A model generated the notes under the pieces. It saw nothing but the letters and a program-made list of their open reading frames with translations, did not search any database and had not been told where the DNA came from. From Xenorhabdus miraniensis (GTDB lineage: Bacteria; Pseudomonadota; Gammaproteobacteria; Enterobacterales; Enterobacteriaceae), in the NCBI RefSeq assembly GCF_002632615.1, contig NZ_NITZ01000021.1:27997-91996 (forward strand): a stretch of DNA of 64,000 nt, read 5' to 3'. Positions 38,088-50,180 of this stretch are shown piece after piece. Position 1 is the first letter of the stretch; the number at the start of each line of letters is the position of its first letter. A program made the translations under genes and the position numbers.

Positions 38088-38405
38088 TCAATATTCCCAT
38101 GTTTCAGGATCAATACCGAGCTCACGCATCATGATTTTCGCTGCTTCAGGGATTTCATCATGACGTTCTTTACGCAAATCATCATCATCAGGCAGAGGCT
38201 GTCCAGTGAACGCATGGAGAAAAGCTTCACACAGCAATTCGCTATTTGTTGCATGACGCAGATTGTTCACCTGACGACGGGTACGCTCATCAGTCAGGAT
38301 TTTCAACACCTTTAACGGGATTGAAACCGTAATTTTTTTGACCTGTTCACTTTTTTTGCCATGTTCAGCATAAGGGCTGACATACTCACCATTCCACTCA
38401 GCCAT
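38088..38405 (-). CDS. metJ: methionine repressor MetJ
   Basis: Ribbon-helix-helix repressor of 105 residues using S-adenosylmethionine as corepressor. [20 protein letters not shown] is the DNA-binding strand and first helix, [20 protein letters not shown] the next. It matches E. coli MetJ over its whole length. It diverges from metB across three tandem Met boxes, so it controls itself and metBL. Confidence 0.97.
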   Translation of the reverse strand: MAEWNGEYVSPYAEHGKKSEQVKKITVSIPLKVLKILTDERTRRQVNNLRHATNSELLCEAFLHAFTGQPLPDDDDLRKERHDEIPEAAKIMMRELGIDPETWEY

Positions 38406-38629
38406 GAGATACCTTAAATAATTTTTAAAACAAGTAATTGAAATCAGAAGTTGGAGGGTATTTCTGATCTGTTTTCATGTCGGTAATTCGGTAGTCTAGC
38501 ATAATTCGCCTATCGACTATATCGCTCCAGTCTCACTGACTTATAAAGTATAACCAGAAGAAATATAAAGCATAAGGATAATCGCCTAATTGTAGTATCA
38601 GACTGCCGTATTAAACCGCAAATGATTTT

Positions 38630-38653
38630 GGATGTCTAGATGTGTTGACGTCT
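38630..38653. promoter_or_regulatory. three tandem MetJ boxes between metJ and metB
   Basis: GGATGTCT, AGATGTGT and TGACGTCT are three contiguous 8-bp units close to the MetJ consensus AGACGTCT. They lie about 58 bp before metB. The rest of the 38406-38710 gap holds no gene. Confidence 0.85.
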
Positions 38654-38710
38654 ATGCTTCCGATCGTTATCCTTGCATGACGCCAATAATAACAATGATG
38701 GGTAAAGGTT

Positions 38711-39871
38711 ATGGGATGTAAGCAAGCGACAATTGCGGTTCACAGTGGCTCAAATATTGATGAACAATATGGCTGTGTGGTTCCACCTATTTATCTTTCC
38801 AGCACATATAACTTTACTGGTTTCAACGAACCCAGAGCGCATGATTATTCTCGACGTGGTAATCCAGGCCGCGATGTTGTCCAACAGGTTTTGGCAGATC
38901 TGGAAAGTGGTACTGGGGCAGTGATGACCAGCAGCGGTATGTCAGCCATTCATCTGCTATGCACTGTATTTCTGAAACCGGGGGATTTATTAGTAGCTCC
39001 CCATGATTGTTATGGTGGAAGTTACCGTCTGTTTGATAGCTTGAGCAAACGTGGTGCATACAATGTGCTCTTTGTTGATCAGTCAGATGATCAGGCTCTG
39101 AAACAGGCATTGGCACGAAAGCCTAAACTGGTGTTGATTGAAACACCGAGCAATCCTCTGTTACGAATTGTCGATATTCAATATATTTGCGAGCTGGCCC
39201 ATGAAGTGGGGGCATTGGCTATCGTGGATAACACCTTCCTGAGTCCTGTACTGCAAAAGCCATTGGATTTGGGGGCGGACTTAGTGGTGCATTCCTGCAC
39301 GAAATATCTGAACGGGCATTCTGACCTGATTGCAGGGGCGATCATTGCCAAAGATCCGGAAATTGCCAAAGATTTGGCATGGTGGGCGAACAATATTGGT
39401 GTAACAGGGGCAGCTTTTGACAGCTATTTGTTGCTGCGCGGCATCCGTACCTTATCTGCCCGTGTGCTGCTTCAACAGAATAATGCTGCTGTTATTGCTG
39501 ATTATTTACAACAGCAACCACAAGTGAAAAAGCTCTATTATCCTGCGCTGAAAAGCCATCCCGGACATGAAATTGCCGTTAAACAGCAAAAGGGTTTTGG
39601 GGCGATGCTGAGTTTCGAATTGGATGGTGATGAACTAACCATGCGCCGCTTTTTATCTGCATTAAAATTATTTACTCTGGCTGAATCTCTCGGTGGCGTG
39701 GAATCGTTGATTTCTCATACCGCAACAATGACACACGCGGGAATGTCGGCAGAAGCAAGGGCTCAGGCAGGGATTACGGATTTGCTTCTTCGTGTCTCTG
39801 TAGGAATTGAAGATAGTCAGGATTTAATTGCTGATCTGGACAATGCGTTTCAGGCAGCGACAACGAGGTAA
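38711..39871 (+). CDS. metB: cystathionine gamma-synthase
   Basis: PLP enzyme of 386 residues joining O-succinylhomoserine and cysteine into cystathionine in methionine synthesis. The cofactor lysine lies in VVHSCTKYLNGHSD. HDYSRRGNPGRDVVQ and ESLGGVESLISHTATMTHAG are family hallmarks and match E. coli MetB. metL follows after 9 bp, forming the metBL operon under MetJ. Confidence 0.96.
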   Translation: MGCKQATIAVHSGSNIDEQYGCVVPPIYLSSTYNFTGFNEPRAHDYSRRGNPGRDVVQQVLADLESGTGAVMTSSGMSAIHLLCTVFLKPGDLLVAPHDCYGGSYRLFDSLSKRGAYNVLFVDQSDDQALKQALARKPKLVLIETPSNPLLRIVDIQYICELAHEVGALAIVDNTFLSPVLQKPLDLGADLVVHSCTKYLNGHSDLIAGAIIAKDPEIAKDLAWWANNIGVTGAAFDSYLLLRGIRTLSARVLLQQNNAAVIADYLQQQPQVKKLYYPALKSHPGHEIAVKQQKGFGAMLSFELDGDELTMRRFLSALKLFTLAESLGGVESLISHTATMTHAGMSAEARAQAGITDLLLRVSVGIEDSQDLIADLDNAFQAATTR

Positions 39872-39880
39872 TCATTAATC

Positions 39881-42316
39881 ATGAGTGCACTGGCAACAGC
39901 GGGGGCGGAATCTGGCCGCCAATTACATAAATTTGGCGGTAGCAGCCTGGCCGATGTGAAATGTTATCAGCGGGTTGCAGATATTATGGCGAACTATAGC
40001 CAGCCGGGTGATTTGATGGTGGTATCAGCGGCAGGGAGTACAACGAATCAGCTTATTGATTGGCTGAAACTGAGCCAGAGTGACCGGATATCAGCACATC
40101 AAGTCCAGCAATCACTACGGCGCTATCAGCAAGAGTTGATCCGTGGCTTATTGCCTGAGTCGGTAGCAGAAGAGCTGGTCACAAAGTTTATCGCTGATCT
40201 GGAGAGATTGAGTGCACTGTTAGATAAGCCCGTTACAGATATCACTTATGCAGAAGTTGTCGGTCATGGTGAGATTTGGTCTGCACGTTTGATGGCGGCG
40301 TTACTTGAGCATCAGGGCCTCCCTAGTGCATGGCTGGATGCACGCCAATTTCTGCGGGCAGAACGAGCTGCTCAGCCACAGGTTGATGTGAGTTTGTCCC
40401 AACCCTTGCTCAGCCAGTTATTGATCCAAAATCCTCATAAGCGTTTGGTTGTCACGGGGTTCATCTCTAGTAACCAAAATGGTGAAACCGTCCTGTTGGG
40501 GCGCAATGGCAGTGACTATTCTGCCACACAGGTTGGTGCATTGGCGGGAACCCAAAAAGTCACTATATGGAGTGATGTTGCAGGGGTTTATAGTGCCGAT
40601 CCGCGTAAAGTCAAAGATGCGTGCCTGCTACCTTTGTTACGCTTGGATGAAGCCAGTGAATTGGCCCGTTTGGCGGCACCTGTACTTCATACCCGCACAT
40701 TACAGCCTGTTTCCACCAGCGATATTGATCTGCAATTGCGTTGCAGCTACCAGCCTGAGCAAGGTTCGACTCGCATTGAGCGGGTGCTGGCAACAGGGAC
40801 TGGAGCGAAAATTGTTACCAGCCATGATGATGTTTGCCTGATTGAATTGCATGTATCGTCAGCCCACGACTTTAAGCAAATCTACAACGATATTGATTCA
40901 CTGTTGAAACGCGCCCAAATCCGGCCGCTGGCGACAGGACTGCATGCGGACTGTAATCTTATTCAGCTTTGCTATACCTCTGAGATTGTGAACGGTGCCC
41001 TTGATGTTTTGCAGGATGCCGCTTTGCCCGGAAAACTTTCCCTGCGTGAAGGTTTGGCGCTGGTGGCATTGGTGGGGGCTGGCGTCTGTAAAAATCCGCT
41101 GCATTGCCATCGTTTCTATCAACAATTAAAAGATCAGCCTGTTGAATTTATCTGGCATGCGGAAGATGGCATCAGCCTTGTTGCTGTTCTGCGCCTGAAC
41201 CAAACTTCGCACCTGATTCAGGGTCTGCACCAAAGTCTGTTTCGGGCAGAAAAACGCATCGGTTTGGTGCTGTTTGGCAAAGGAAACATTGGCTCACGTT
41301 GGTTAGAACTATTTGCTCGTGAACAGAAGCATATTTCAGCCCGCAGTGATTTTGAGTTTATTCTGGCGGGTGTTGTGGATAGTTGCCGAAGTTTACTGAA
41401 TTATCAAGGGATTGATGCCAGTCGTGCGTTGGCGTTCTTTGATGACGAAGCGACTAAACATGAAGACGATGCTCTGTTTTTATGGATGAGAGCACATCCT
41501 TATGATGATTTGGTGGTACTGGATGTGACGGCAAGTGAAGAACTCGCCAAAGAATATATCGATTTTGCCAGCTATGGATTTCACGTTATCAGTGCCAACA
41601 AAGTGGCCGGTTCTTCCGATAGCAACACATATCGTATGATCCGCGATGCCTTTGCAAAAACGGGACGCCATTGGTTATACAATGCCACAGTTGGCGCAGG
41701 GTTGCCGATTAATCACTCGGTCAGGGACTTACGGGAAAGTGGAGATACTATCCTGTCCATCAGCGGGATCTTTTCCGGAACGTTATCATGGCTATTCTTG
41801 CAATTTGATGGTTCTGTCCCTTTCAGTGATTTGGTCGAACAGGCATGGCAGCAAGGATTGACGGAACCTGATCCGCGTATCGATCTTTCTGGTCAGGATG
41901 TGATGCGTAAGCTGGTTATTTTAGCCAGAGAAGCGGGTTACGAGATAGAACCTGATCACGTTCGTGTTGAATCACTGGTGCCGGAAGAGGCACGAATCGG
42001 TTCCATCGAAGAATTTTTTGAAAACAGCGCTGCTATTAATGCCCAGATGCTTCAACGGTTGGAGGCAGCACGGGAAATGGGCATGGTACTACGATATGTC
42101 GCGCGCTTTGATGCCAGTGGTAAAGCGAAAGTGGGTGTGGAAGCGGTGCGTAATGATCATCCGTTAGCTTCATTGCTGCCAGCGGATAACGTATTTGCGA
42201 TAGAAAGCCGCTGGTATCGTGATAATCCGCTGGTGATCCGTGGCCCTGGTGCCGGGCGGGACGTTACCGCGGGAGCAATCCAATCAGATTTAAATCGCCT
42301 CTCACAGCTTCTCTAA
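39881..42316 (+). CDS. metL: bifunctional aspartokinase II/homoserine dehydrogenase II
   Basis: An 811-residue fused enzyme catalysing the first and third steps from aspartate to homoserine. The aspartokinase domain begins HKFGGSSLADVKCYQ and has GRNGSDYSAT. A regulatory linker follows, and the homoserine dehydrogenase domain starts at about residue 455 with GLVLFGKGNIGSRWLELF and has NATVGAGLPI. Length equals E. coli MetL (810). Regulation is by repression through MetJ. Confidence 0.97.
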   Translation: MSALATAGAESGRQLHKFGGSSLADVKCYQRVADIMANYSQPGDLMVVSAAGSTTNQLIDWLKLSQSDRISAHQVQQSLRRYQQELIRGLLPESVAEELVTKFIADLERLSALLDKPVTDITYAEVVGHGEIWSARLMAALLEHQGLPSAWLDARQFLRAERAAQPQVDVSLSQPLLSQLLIQNPHKRLVVTGFISSNQNGETVLLGRNGSDYSATQVGALAGTQKVTIWSDVAGVYSADPRKVKDACLLPLLRLDEASELARLAAPVLHTRTLQPVSTSDIDLQLRCSYQPEQGSTRIERVLATGTGAKIVTSHDDVCLIELHVSSAHDFKQIYNDIDSLLKRAQIRPLATGLHADCNLIQLCYTSEIVNGALDVLQDAALPGKLSLREGLALVALVGAGVCKNPLHCHRFYQQLKDQPVEFIWHAEDGISLVAVLRLNQTSHLIQGLHQSLFRAEKRIGLVLFGKGNIGSRWLELFAREQKHISARSDFEFILAGVVDSCRSLLNYQGIDASRALAFFDDEATKHEDDALFLWMRAHPYDDLVVLDVTASEELAKEYIDFASYGFHVISANKVAGSSDSNTYRMIRDAFAKTGRHWLYNATVGAGLPINHSVRDLRESGDTILSISGIFSGTLSWLFLQFDGSVPFSDLVEQAWQQGLTEPDPRIDLSGQDVMRKLVILAREAGYEIEPDHVRVESLVPEEARIGSIEEFFENSAAINAQMLQRLEAAREMGMVLRYVARFDASGKAKVGVEAVRNDHPLASLLPADNVFAIESRWYRDNPLVIRGPGAGRDVTAGAIQSDLNRLSQLL

Positions 42317-42652
42317 TTTGTGGTTTTGGGCGGGGATATGATGAACTATCCCTGCCTGTATCATCATCCCGCCAATCAAAAACATCTTATTGCTCTTTAT
42401 ATTTAAAAAATAACTTATTGAAAAAACAAATTTATTGAGAACAAACAAAGCAAGCCATCGGATTGTCTTATAAAAAAGAAATCTTGATTAAATTTCATAA
42501 AATCCGCCCAAATAGTTTGTTTTCTGATATGAATAGAGCGTTAGAGATAAACAAAAGAACAGCTCTAATCTTGACAGATACAGGATAGATGCCGATTGAA
42601 CCAGCCATCTGGTGAAATGGGTAACATACAGCAACACAAGGCCAGGAACCAC
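42317..42652. other. intergenic region between metL and ppc
   Basis: No gene is visible. It holds an imperfect hairpin after metL (GGCGGG at 42329-42334 against CCCGCC at 42368-42373, no T-run) and a loose duplication (CTTATTGAAAAAACAAA / TTTATTGAGAACAAAC, about 42414-42448). The rest is an A+T-rich stretch that probably contains the ppc promoter. Confidence 0.5.
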
Positions 42653-45289
42653 ATGAATCAACAATATTCCGCAATGCGAAGTAATGTCAGTATGCTCGGT
42701 AAGTTGCTGGGCGACACGATTAAAGAGGCTTTGGGAGAAGATATTCTTGATAAAGTTGAAACGATCAGGAAGTTATCCAAATCATCCCGCGCAGGTAACG
42801 AGGCTCATCGTCAACAGCTTTTATCGACACTGGAAAATTTATCCAATGATGAATTACTCCCTGTCGCTCGTGCCTTTAACCAGTTTTTAAATCTGGCTAA
42901 CGTGGCCGAACAATATCACAGCATTTCACCCCATGGAGAAGCTGCGAGTAATCCGGTAGCGCTGGCAGCATTATTCAATCGTCTGAAAGACAAACAATTC
43001 AGCAATGATGATTTGATCAAAGCAGTGAATGACTTGGCGATTGAACTAGTCTTGACGGCACACCCGACAGAAATTGCCCGCCGAACATTGATTCATAAAC
43101 TCGTTGAAGTGAATGGCTGTCTGGCACAGCTTGATCATGATGATTTGGCCGATTATGAGCGCAATAATATTATGCGTCGCTTACGTCAGTTGATTGCCCA
43201 ATCATGGCATACTGATGAGATCCGTAAGATTCGCCCAACCCCAATCGATGAAGCAAAATGGGGGTTTGCGGTAGTTGAAAACAGTCTGTGGGAAGGTGTG
43301 CCGGCGTTCCTGCGTGAATTCAATGAACAGTTGGAAGCATCCATCGGATATCACTTGCCAGTGGAAGCCGTACCAGTTCGTTTCACTTCCTGGATGGGGG
43401 GAGATCGTGATGGTAATCCTAACGTTACCGCCGAAATTACCCGCCATGTCCTGTTGCTCAGCCGTTGGAAGGCTGCCGATCTGTTTTTGAAAGATATACA
43501 GATTCTCGTTTCTGAACTCTCCATGTCGGAATGTACACCCAAACTTCGTCAAATGGCGGGTGGTGAGCATGTTTTAGAGCCTTACCGTGAAATTGCCAAA
43601 CAATTGCGAACGCAATTGAGTAACACTCTGGCTTATTTGGAGAAATGCCTTAAAGGTGAACAAGCTTTACCCCCCACGGATTTGCTGCTGCATAACGAAC
43701 AACTTTGGCAACCCTTGTATGCTTGTTACCAATCCCTGAAATCCTGCGGAATGGAGATTATTGCGAATGGGCAGTTGCTGGATACCTTGCGCCGGATCCG
43801 CTGCTTTGGCCTGTCTTTGGTGCGGATTGATATTCGTCAGGAAAGTACTCGCCATACTGATGCCATTGCAGAGTTAACGCAATATTTGGAAATGGGGAAT
43901 TATGCAAGCTGGCCTGAAGCCGAGAAACAGGCGTTTTTGTTGCGTGAATTGAATTCGAAACGCCCTCTTATTCCGCGTGACTGGCAGCCAAGTGCAGAAA
44001 CCCAAGAGGTTTTTGAAACTTGCAAAGTCATTGCCGAATCACCACAAGATGCGATTGCTGCCTATGTTATTTCCATGGCGAAAGTGCCTTCTGATGTGTT
44101 GGCGGTGAAATTATTGCTGAAAGAGGCGGGTTGTTCATTATCATTGCCTGTGGCGCCGTTGTTCGAAACCCTTGATGACCTGAATAATGCAGAAAGTGTG
44201 ATTCGGCAATTGCTGGGAATAACATGGTATCGCGATCTGATTAAGGATAAGCAGATGGTGATGATCGGTTATTCAGATTCAGCAAAAGATGCCGGGGTGA
44301 TGGCGGCATCTTGGGCACAATACCGGGCACAGGATGCTTTAATCAAATTGTGTGAACAAGAAGGTGTGACATTAACCTTGTTCCACGGACGCGGCGGCAC
44401 GATTGGTCGTGGTGGTGCGCCAGCGCATTCAGCTTTGCTCTCTCAGCCACCGGGCAGTCTGAAAGGAGGATTGCGTGTCACTGAGCAGGGAGAAATGATC
44501 CGCTTTAAGTTCGGCTTGCCGCAGGTGACGATCAGCAGTCTGGCGTTGTATGCCAGTGCGATACTGGAAGCAAACTTATTGCCACCGCCGGAACCCAAAC
44601 CAGAATGGCATCAAATCATGGATACACTCTCGGATGTTTCCTGCGATATGTATCGTGATTATGTGCGTGAACAACCGGAGTTTGTGCCTTATTTCAGGGC
44701 CGCAACGCCTGAACAAGAATTAGCAAAATTACCGTTGGGTTCGCGACCTGCTAAACGTCGCCCGACAGGCGGTGTAGAAAGTCTGCGAGCTATCCCGTGG
44801 ATATTCGCATGGACACAGAACCGCCTGATGTTGCCGGCATGGTTAGGTGCGGGTGCAGCACTGCAACGAATCATAGTTGAAGGCAAACTATCGGTTTTAA
44901 CGGATATGTGCCGCGACTGGCCATTCTTTAATACACGTATTGCCATGTTGGAGATGGTGTTTGCCAAAGCCGATTTATGGCTGGCGGAGTACTACGACCA
45001 ACGTTTGGTAGAGCCAAAACTGTGGCCTTTGGGAGTACAATTGCGTAACCAACTTGCGGAAGATATCAAAACGGTACTCGCTATTGCGCAGGATGAGCAA
45101 TTAATGGCGGATTTGCCGTGGATTGCAGAATCCATCGCTTTGCGTAACGTATATACTGATCCGTTGAACGTACTACAAGCGGAATTGCTACAGCGCTCTC
45201 GCCAACAGGAAAATCCTGACCCGCATCTTGAACAGGCGCTGATGGTGACAATTGCAGGTGTTGCGGCAGGAATGCGAAATACGGGATAG
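42653..45289 (+). CDS. ppc: phosphoenolpyruvate carboxylase
   Basis: An 878-residue anaplerotic enzyme making oxaloacetate from PEP and bicarbonate. Active-site segments are present: [13 protein letters not shown] with the catalytic His, [28 protein letters not shown] with the mobile loop, and the C-terminal MRNTG. I use the ATG at 42653 ([16 protein letters not shown]) because it aligns with E. coli and has AGGCCAGGA upstream; the frame is open 19 codons earlier. It reads toward metF, opposite to the arrangement in E. coli. Confidence 0.97.
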   Translation: MNQQYSAMRSNVSMLGKLLGDTIKEALGEDILDKVETIRKLSKSSRAGNEAHRQQLLSTLENLSNDELLPVARAFNQFLNLANVAEQYHSISPHGEAASNPVALAALFNRLKDKQFSNDDLIKAVNDLAIELVLTAHPTEIARRTLIHKLVEVNGCLAQLDHDDLADYERNNIMRRLRQLIAQSWHTDEIRKIRPTPIDEAKWGFAVVENSLWEGVPAFLREFNEQLEASIGYHLPVEAVPVRFTSWMGGDRDGNPNVTAEITRHVLLLSRWKAADLFLKDIQILVSELSMSECTPKLRQMAGGEHVLEPYREIAKQLRTQLSNTLAYLEKCLKGEQALPPTDLLLHNEQLWQPLYACYQSLKSCGMEIIANGQLLDTLRRIRCFGLSLVRIDIRQESTRHTDAIAELTQYLEMGNYASWPEAEKQAFLLRELNSKRPLIPRDWQPSAETQEVFETCKVIAESPQDAIAAYVISMAKVPSDVLAVKLLLKEAGCSLSLPVAPLFETLDDLNNAESVIRQLLGITWYRDLIKDKQMVMIGYSDSAKDAGVMAASWAQYRAQDALIKLCEQEGVTLTLFHGRGGTIGRGGAPAHSALLSQPPGSLKGGLRVTEQGEMIRFKFGLPQVTISSLALYASAILEANLLPPPEPKPEWHQIMDTLSDVSCDMYRDYVREQPEFVPYFRAATPEQELAKLPLGSRPAKRRPTGGVESLRAIPWIFAWTQNRLMLPAWLGAGAALQRIIVEGKLSVLTDMCRDWPFFNTRIAMLEMVFAKADLWLAEYYDQRLVEPKLWPLGVQLRNQLAEDIKTVLAIAQDEQLMADLPWIAESIALRNVYTDPLNVLQAELLQRSRQQENPDPHLEQALMVTIAGVAAGMRNTG

Positions 45290-45311
45290 TTTTTTAAGAA
45301 TTTTTAAATCA

Positions 45312-45343
45312 TCAAAGCCGAATGGGGAACTGTTCGGCTTTGA
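45312..45343. terminator. terminator between ppc and metF
   Basis: TCAAAGCCGAA and TTCGGCTTTGA form an 11-bp perfect stem between the convergent genes, with T-rich flanks on both strands. Confidence 0.85.
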
Positions 45344-45353
45344 TTTGAAATCA

Positions 45354-46333
<980 letters not shown>

Positions 46334-46588
46334 AAATAGAATGGGCGAAGCGGGATTTTTAGTCAATTGAGAAATGGCTTATTTCCGATGAGTAATATTC
46401 AAAGTGATCAGGAAATAAATTCATGTTGGGGATATATGAAAAGAATGAGTTAACTCACCATTTCAACGTCACGGACTGCCACCCTGAAAATATTAGTTAC
46501 TTATTGTTATTAAACACTTGTGTAATGTTTTTATTTTTATTTGTTATCTAATTTAACTTTAATGTTATTAATATATTGGCGGGGGCAG
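46334..46588. other. gene-free stretch between the metF operator and the hicA remnant
   Basis: I see no coding frame, RNA or repeat that I can name. The DNA is A+T rich and marks the start of an accessory stretch that runs to argE. Confidence 0.5.
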
Positions 46589-46729
46589 ATGAAATACAGT
46601 GGGTTCAGGAGGTAGTTGTAACAACAAGGCATTGAATTTAAAAAAGCACTTGGAGGTGGCAGTCAAAAAGTTAGCTTAAATGGTCAGCGCTCAGTTTTCC
46701 CCGACCACGGTTCCAAAGAAATGCCGGAA
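46589..46729 (+). pseudogene. hicA: hicA toxin remnant (two nonsense codons, C-terminus lost)
   Basis: From an ATG at 46589 the frame reads MKYSGFRR, a TAG, L, a TAA, QQGIEFKKALGGGSQKV, SLNGQRSVFPDHGSKEMPE. This is the HicA double-stranded-RNA-binding-like toxin pattern (FRRWL-x-QQG, GGGSHxKVxLNGxxS, FPxHGxKE). The Trp of FRRWL is replaced by TAG. The C-terminal helix (usually RKxIxKQLGL) is missing; the sequence runs straight into hicB-like coding in another frame. The toxin is dead. Confidence 0.75.
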
Positions 46730-46739
46730 TCTACCTCTG

Positions 46740-47099
46740 ATGAACTCAGTGGGCGATTCTGTTGATGAGGCAATTCTGGAAGCGGTTGAGGGGTTGGTGA
46801 CGGCTATAGCGATAGAGATTGATGAACGCAGCCCAATTCCCCTTGGTAGTGCACCTAAGGATGGTGAGTATGTTGTAAATGTACCTGTTCTGGTGGCAAT
46901 GAAAGCGGCGTTGCATAACGCTATGATTGAAACGGGCACTCGGAAATCTGAGTTGGCACGTAAAATGGGGCAAAAACCAATACAAATTGATCGATTATTT
47001 GATGTCGAGCATTCATCAAAAGTGGAAACGGTAGAGCTGGCTTTGCATAAGCTTAATCGCAATGTGGAAGTTTCTATAGTGGTCACAACGGCATTCTAA
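46740..47099 (+). pseudogene. hicB: hicB antitoxin, N-terminally truncated
   Basis: The sequence from NSVGDSVDEAILEAVEGLVT onward is a HicB antitoxin: the helix of the partial RNase-H fold, then PIPLGSAPKDGEYVVNVP, and a C-terminal DNA-binding domain ending SELARKMGQKPIQIDRLFD and NRNVEVSIV. An open frame runs from 46680, but its first 20 or so codons are hicA sequence read out of frame, so a deletion has fused the two genes. About 30 N-terminal residues of normal HicB are missing. A DNA-binding fragment might still be made. This is the antitoxin half of a decayed type II module. Confidence 0.72.
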
Positions 47100-47115
47100 A
47101 TAACCCGAATGCTGC

Positions 47116-47450
47116 TTAAGCCGTCACTAAGTCACCTTTGCCAGAATGGGAAAGATGCAGTGACGGTTTCTTCTTTTTCAAACAATAGGCAATGAGTCCA
47201 CCCAACACAGTTAATAGAAATCCCTTGATACTGCGGTGACATGAGTGCTCTATCTGAGAGACATTCTTTAACTGCCCATTGATCGTTTCAATAATAAAAT
47301 GATTTTATAACATTATGTTATTCCACACGGTGAGGATATGTTCTTTCATATTACGGTACCTTTGAGTGATCAAAGTCACGCCAGTTTCTGCTAAATTGTC
47401 CTTGAGCGCTTGACTGAGATAACCTCTGATGCCCTTCTAAGTGTCAAGTT
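47116..47450 (-). pseudogene. IS982-family transposase remnant
   Basis: The minus strand reads GYLSQALKDNLAETGVTLIT, QRYRNMKEH, VWNNIML, a stop, then [40 protein letters not shown]. This is the C-terminal DDE part of IS982-type transposases (RFIIETIND-x-LK, IEHSRHRS, N-x-GLIAY). The N-terminal half is missing and there is an internal stop, so it is inactive. ACCCGAAT at 47103 may be its outer end. Confidence 0.7.
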
Positions 47451-47501
47451 GTCATTTGCATGCTGATGATTGACGATCAAGACAGTAGCTTATTATGTGA
47501 A

Positions 47502-48407
47502 TCAGCCATTCAAAAGACGCATGATTATCTGCCTTAACCAACAATGAGCAGTATCTATTTCCTGCCGTTTGTGCCAAACCATTTTAAAATCGAAAGGAGC
47601 AATATTAAATGGTGGGGGAAATATCCGTAGATTAGAGTCATTTTTTACACTGTTCAAACTACGGTGAGCCACTGTGAGAATTAAATCAGTTCCAGAAATG
47701 ATATCATTGGCTATGCCCCAGTGAGGTAGTTGCACACTAATCTTTCTATGTAAACCTTCTTTCGCTAAAACACGATCAATATCGTCTTCTGCGCCTGCTC
47801 GCATAGCAACAGATACATGAGGGCGTGCTAACCAAGAACTTCGGTCTAGATATCCATTTTCTGGAATAGTTGATGCGTCAGCTAGACAAGAAAATTTTTC
47901 GACAAATAAAGTGTGTACCCGCAAAGCCTCAGGTATCTTTTGCGGAAATACTCCGAAAGCGAGATCAACTTCGTTATCGATTATGTCAATAAGCATGGAT
48001 TCCCGGCTAGCTTGACTTATAGATAATTCAATATTAGGGGCAATAGTGCGAAATGTTCGGATTAAAATGGGTAATAGAACACGAGCTCCATAGTCTGACA
48101 TCGATAAACAGAATGTTCTTTTGGTCTGAGCTGGATCGAATAATGGGGGTTCAATTAGTGTATTAATTTGTCCTAAAATCTCACGAAGAGGTATGAGTAA
48201 TTCTTGAGCTCGAATAGTTAGTTCAAGCTTTCCAGAGCGGCGAACTAGCAAAGGATCATCAAACAGATTACGCAAATTTGCAAGTGCATGGCTTATTGCT
48301 GGTTGACTTTTATGTAGTCTATTTGCCGTACGAGTGATGTGCTTTTCAATTAATAAAACTTGCAAAGTCACTAATAAATTAAGGTCAATATTTCGTAAAT
48401 TATTCAT
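47502..48407 (-). CDS. LysR-family transcriptional regulator
   Basis: A 301-residue regulator. The winged helix-turn-helix is MNNLRNIDLNLLVTLQVLL, then HKSQPAISHALANLRNLFDD, followed by DPLLVRRSGKLELT. The effector-binding domain spans roughly residues 90-300. It most resembles the NodD/NahR-like group (DLNLL start, FRLSMSDYG-type strand). It is codirectional with the azoreductase gene 148 bp upstream, and is probably its regulator. The ligand is unknown. Its end borders the IS982 remnant. Confidence 0.85.
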   Translation of the reverse strand: MNNLRNIDLNLLVTLQVLLIEKHITRTANRLHKSQPAISHALANLRNLFDDPLLVRRSGKLELTIRAQELLIPLREILGQINTLIEPPLFDPAQTKRTFCLSMSDYGARVLLPILIRTFRTIAPNIELSISQASRESMLIDIIDNEVDLAFGVFPQKIPEALRVHTLFVEKFSCLADASTIPENGYLDRSSWLARPHVSVAMRAGAEDDIDRVLAKEGLHRKISVQLPHWGIANDIISGTDLILTVAHRSLNSVKNDSNLRIFPPPFNIAPFDFKMVWHKRQEIDTAHCWLRQIIMRLLNG

Positions 48408-48555
48408 AGATCTTATAATGAAAAGTTTTTTTAATAGGGAACATAAAATGTAACAAAAATATACTCAGGTGGTTTTAAAGATTAAAAAATGATATCGTTA
48501 GATTAAAAACAGCACATAAACTGCAATGGTAAATTGGCCATCTTATGAATAGGAG

Positions 48556-49206
<651 letters not shown>

Positions 49207-49365
49207 TCATATACTATGAAAAATTAGAGCATAAGATGTATTAACATCACCAAAGCATATTTATAAAATGTGATAATAAAAAAACTTACAATGGTTTAAT
49301 TTTTTATTATTTGTAACTGATTGAGTTAAAATGCTTAATGTTAAGTTTTCTATGGATATTTATTT

Positions 49366-49851
49366 CTAACTTTTATTGGTAACCATAGTGAAATATTGCA
49401 CCATCAGAACACCAGAAAAAATTAATACTATTCCTAATAGCTTTCCTAAATTTACTTCTTTAATTGGCAATCCCATTAATCCAAAATGATCAATCAGTAC
49501 AGATGTAATAATTTGACCAGCTATCACACATATAATGAAATTAGTTGCGCCTAGCTGTGGAGTCAGAATGAGAGCCGCAGTAATGTATATCACTCCAGCA
49601 ATACCACCAAACCAAGACCATATTGGTAAGTTTGCTGCCTGAGCAATCTGTGGCGTTGGTACTCTCATTGCTAGCAAAACTGGAATAACAGCTAATAAGC
49701 TCACTAAAAGTGATACTATAGTTCCCCATAGCGGATGCCCTAAATTGCGGCCTAATGCAGCGTTAGCACCAGCTTGCAGTGGCACTACAGCTCCAGCAAA
49801 AATTGCTCCACATGTCAAAATAGCAGCTGATGTTGAAATAGGGAATGTCAT
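49366..49851 (-). CDS. YdcZ/DUF606-type DMT superfamily inner-membrane protein
   Basis: A 161-residue protein with five hydrophobic segments. The pattern GAVVPLQAGANAALGRNLGH near residues 20-40 and GATNFIICVIAGQIITSVLIDHFG are characteristic of the DUF606 family. The family is part of the drug/metabolite transporter superfamily and may form dimers. Its substrate is unknown. It is codirectional with azoR, 207 bp upstream. Confidence 0.85.
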   Translation of the reverse strand: MTFPISTSAAILTCGAIFAGAVVPLQAGANAALGRNLGHPLWGTIVSLLVSLLAVIPVLLAMRVPTPQIAQAANLPIWSWFGGIAGVIYITAALILTPQLGATNFIICVIAGQIITSVLIDHFGLMGLPIKEVNLGKLLGIVLIFSGVLMVQYFTMVTNKS

Positions 49852-50136
49852 TGATATTACCTCAAATTAACTTTAAATCATGTTCTTGGTGTTTAACTAT
49901 ATTCCTTAGTTAAATATTGGATTCTAAAACTCGGTAGTATTAAACATGTTTTTCTTTTACTTGAACGAAAGGTGCACCCAGTGGGTATGTGATAACATTT
50001 TAATACGTGGTCATTCTTGAACATTAATCAAAAGAATTGAAATCATTTTTTTAATATAAAATTATTCAAATAATGAATGATTGGCTGCTGTCATATCGTT
50101 TAATTTTGCTGGCACAAAAAACAGATATCTTAAGCA
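49852..50136. other. gene-free stretch before the argE terminator
   Basis: A+T-rich DNA with no coding frame I can name on either strand. It would contain the promoter of the ydcZ-like gene. Confidence 0.45.
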
Positions 50137-50163
50137 GAAAAACCTCGGGCACTCACCGAGGTT
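50137..50163 (-). terminator. terminator of argE
   Basis: AACCTCGG and CCGAGGTT arms around a 7-nt loop, followed on the minus strand by TTTTTC, lie 18 bp after the argE stop. Confidence 0.9.
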
Positions 50164-50180
50164 ATTATACGTAGTGACAA

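Noticed and set aside
37613..38125. 170-codon open frame on the minus strand
   Set aside because: It is antisense to rpmE and overlaps the terminator; ribosomal protein L31 is certain.
46680..47099. 139-codon protein as an intact novel gene
   Set aside because: Its first 20 or so codons are hicA sequence in a wrong frame, so I treat it as a truncated hicB.
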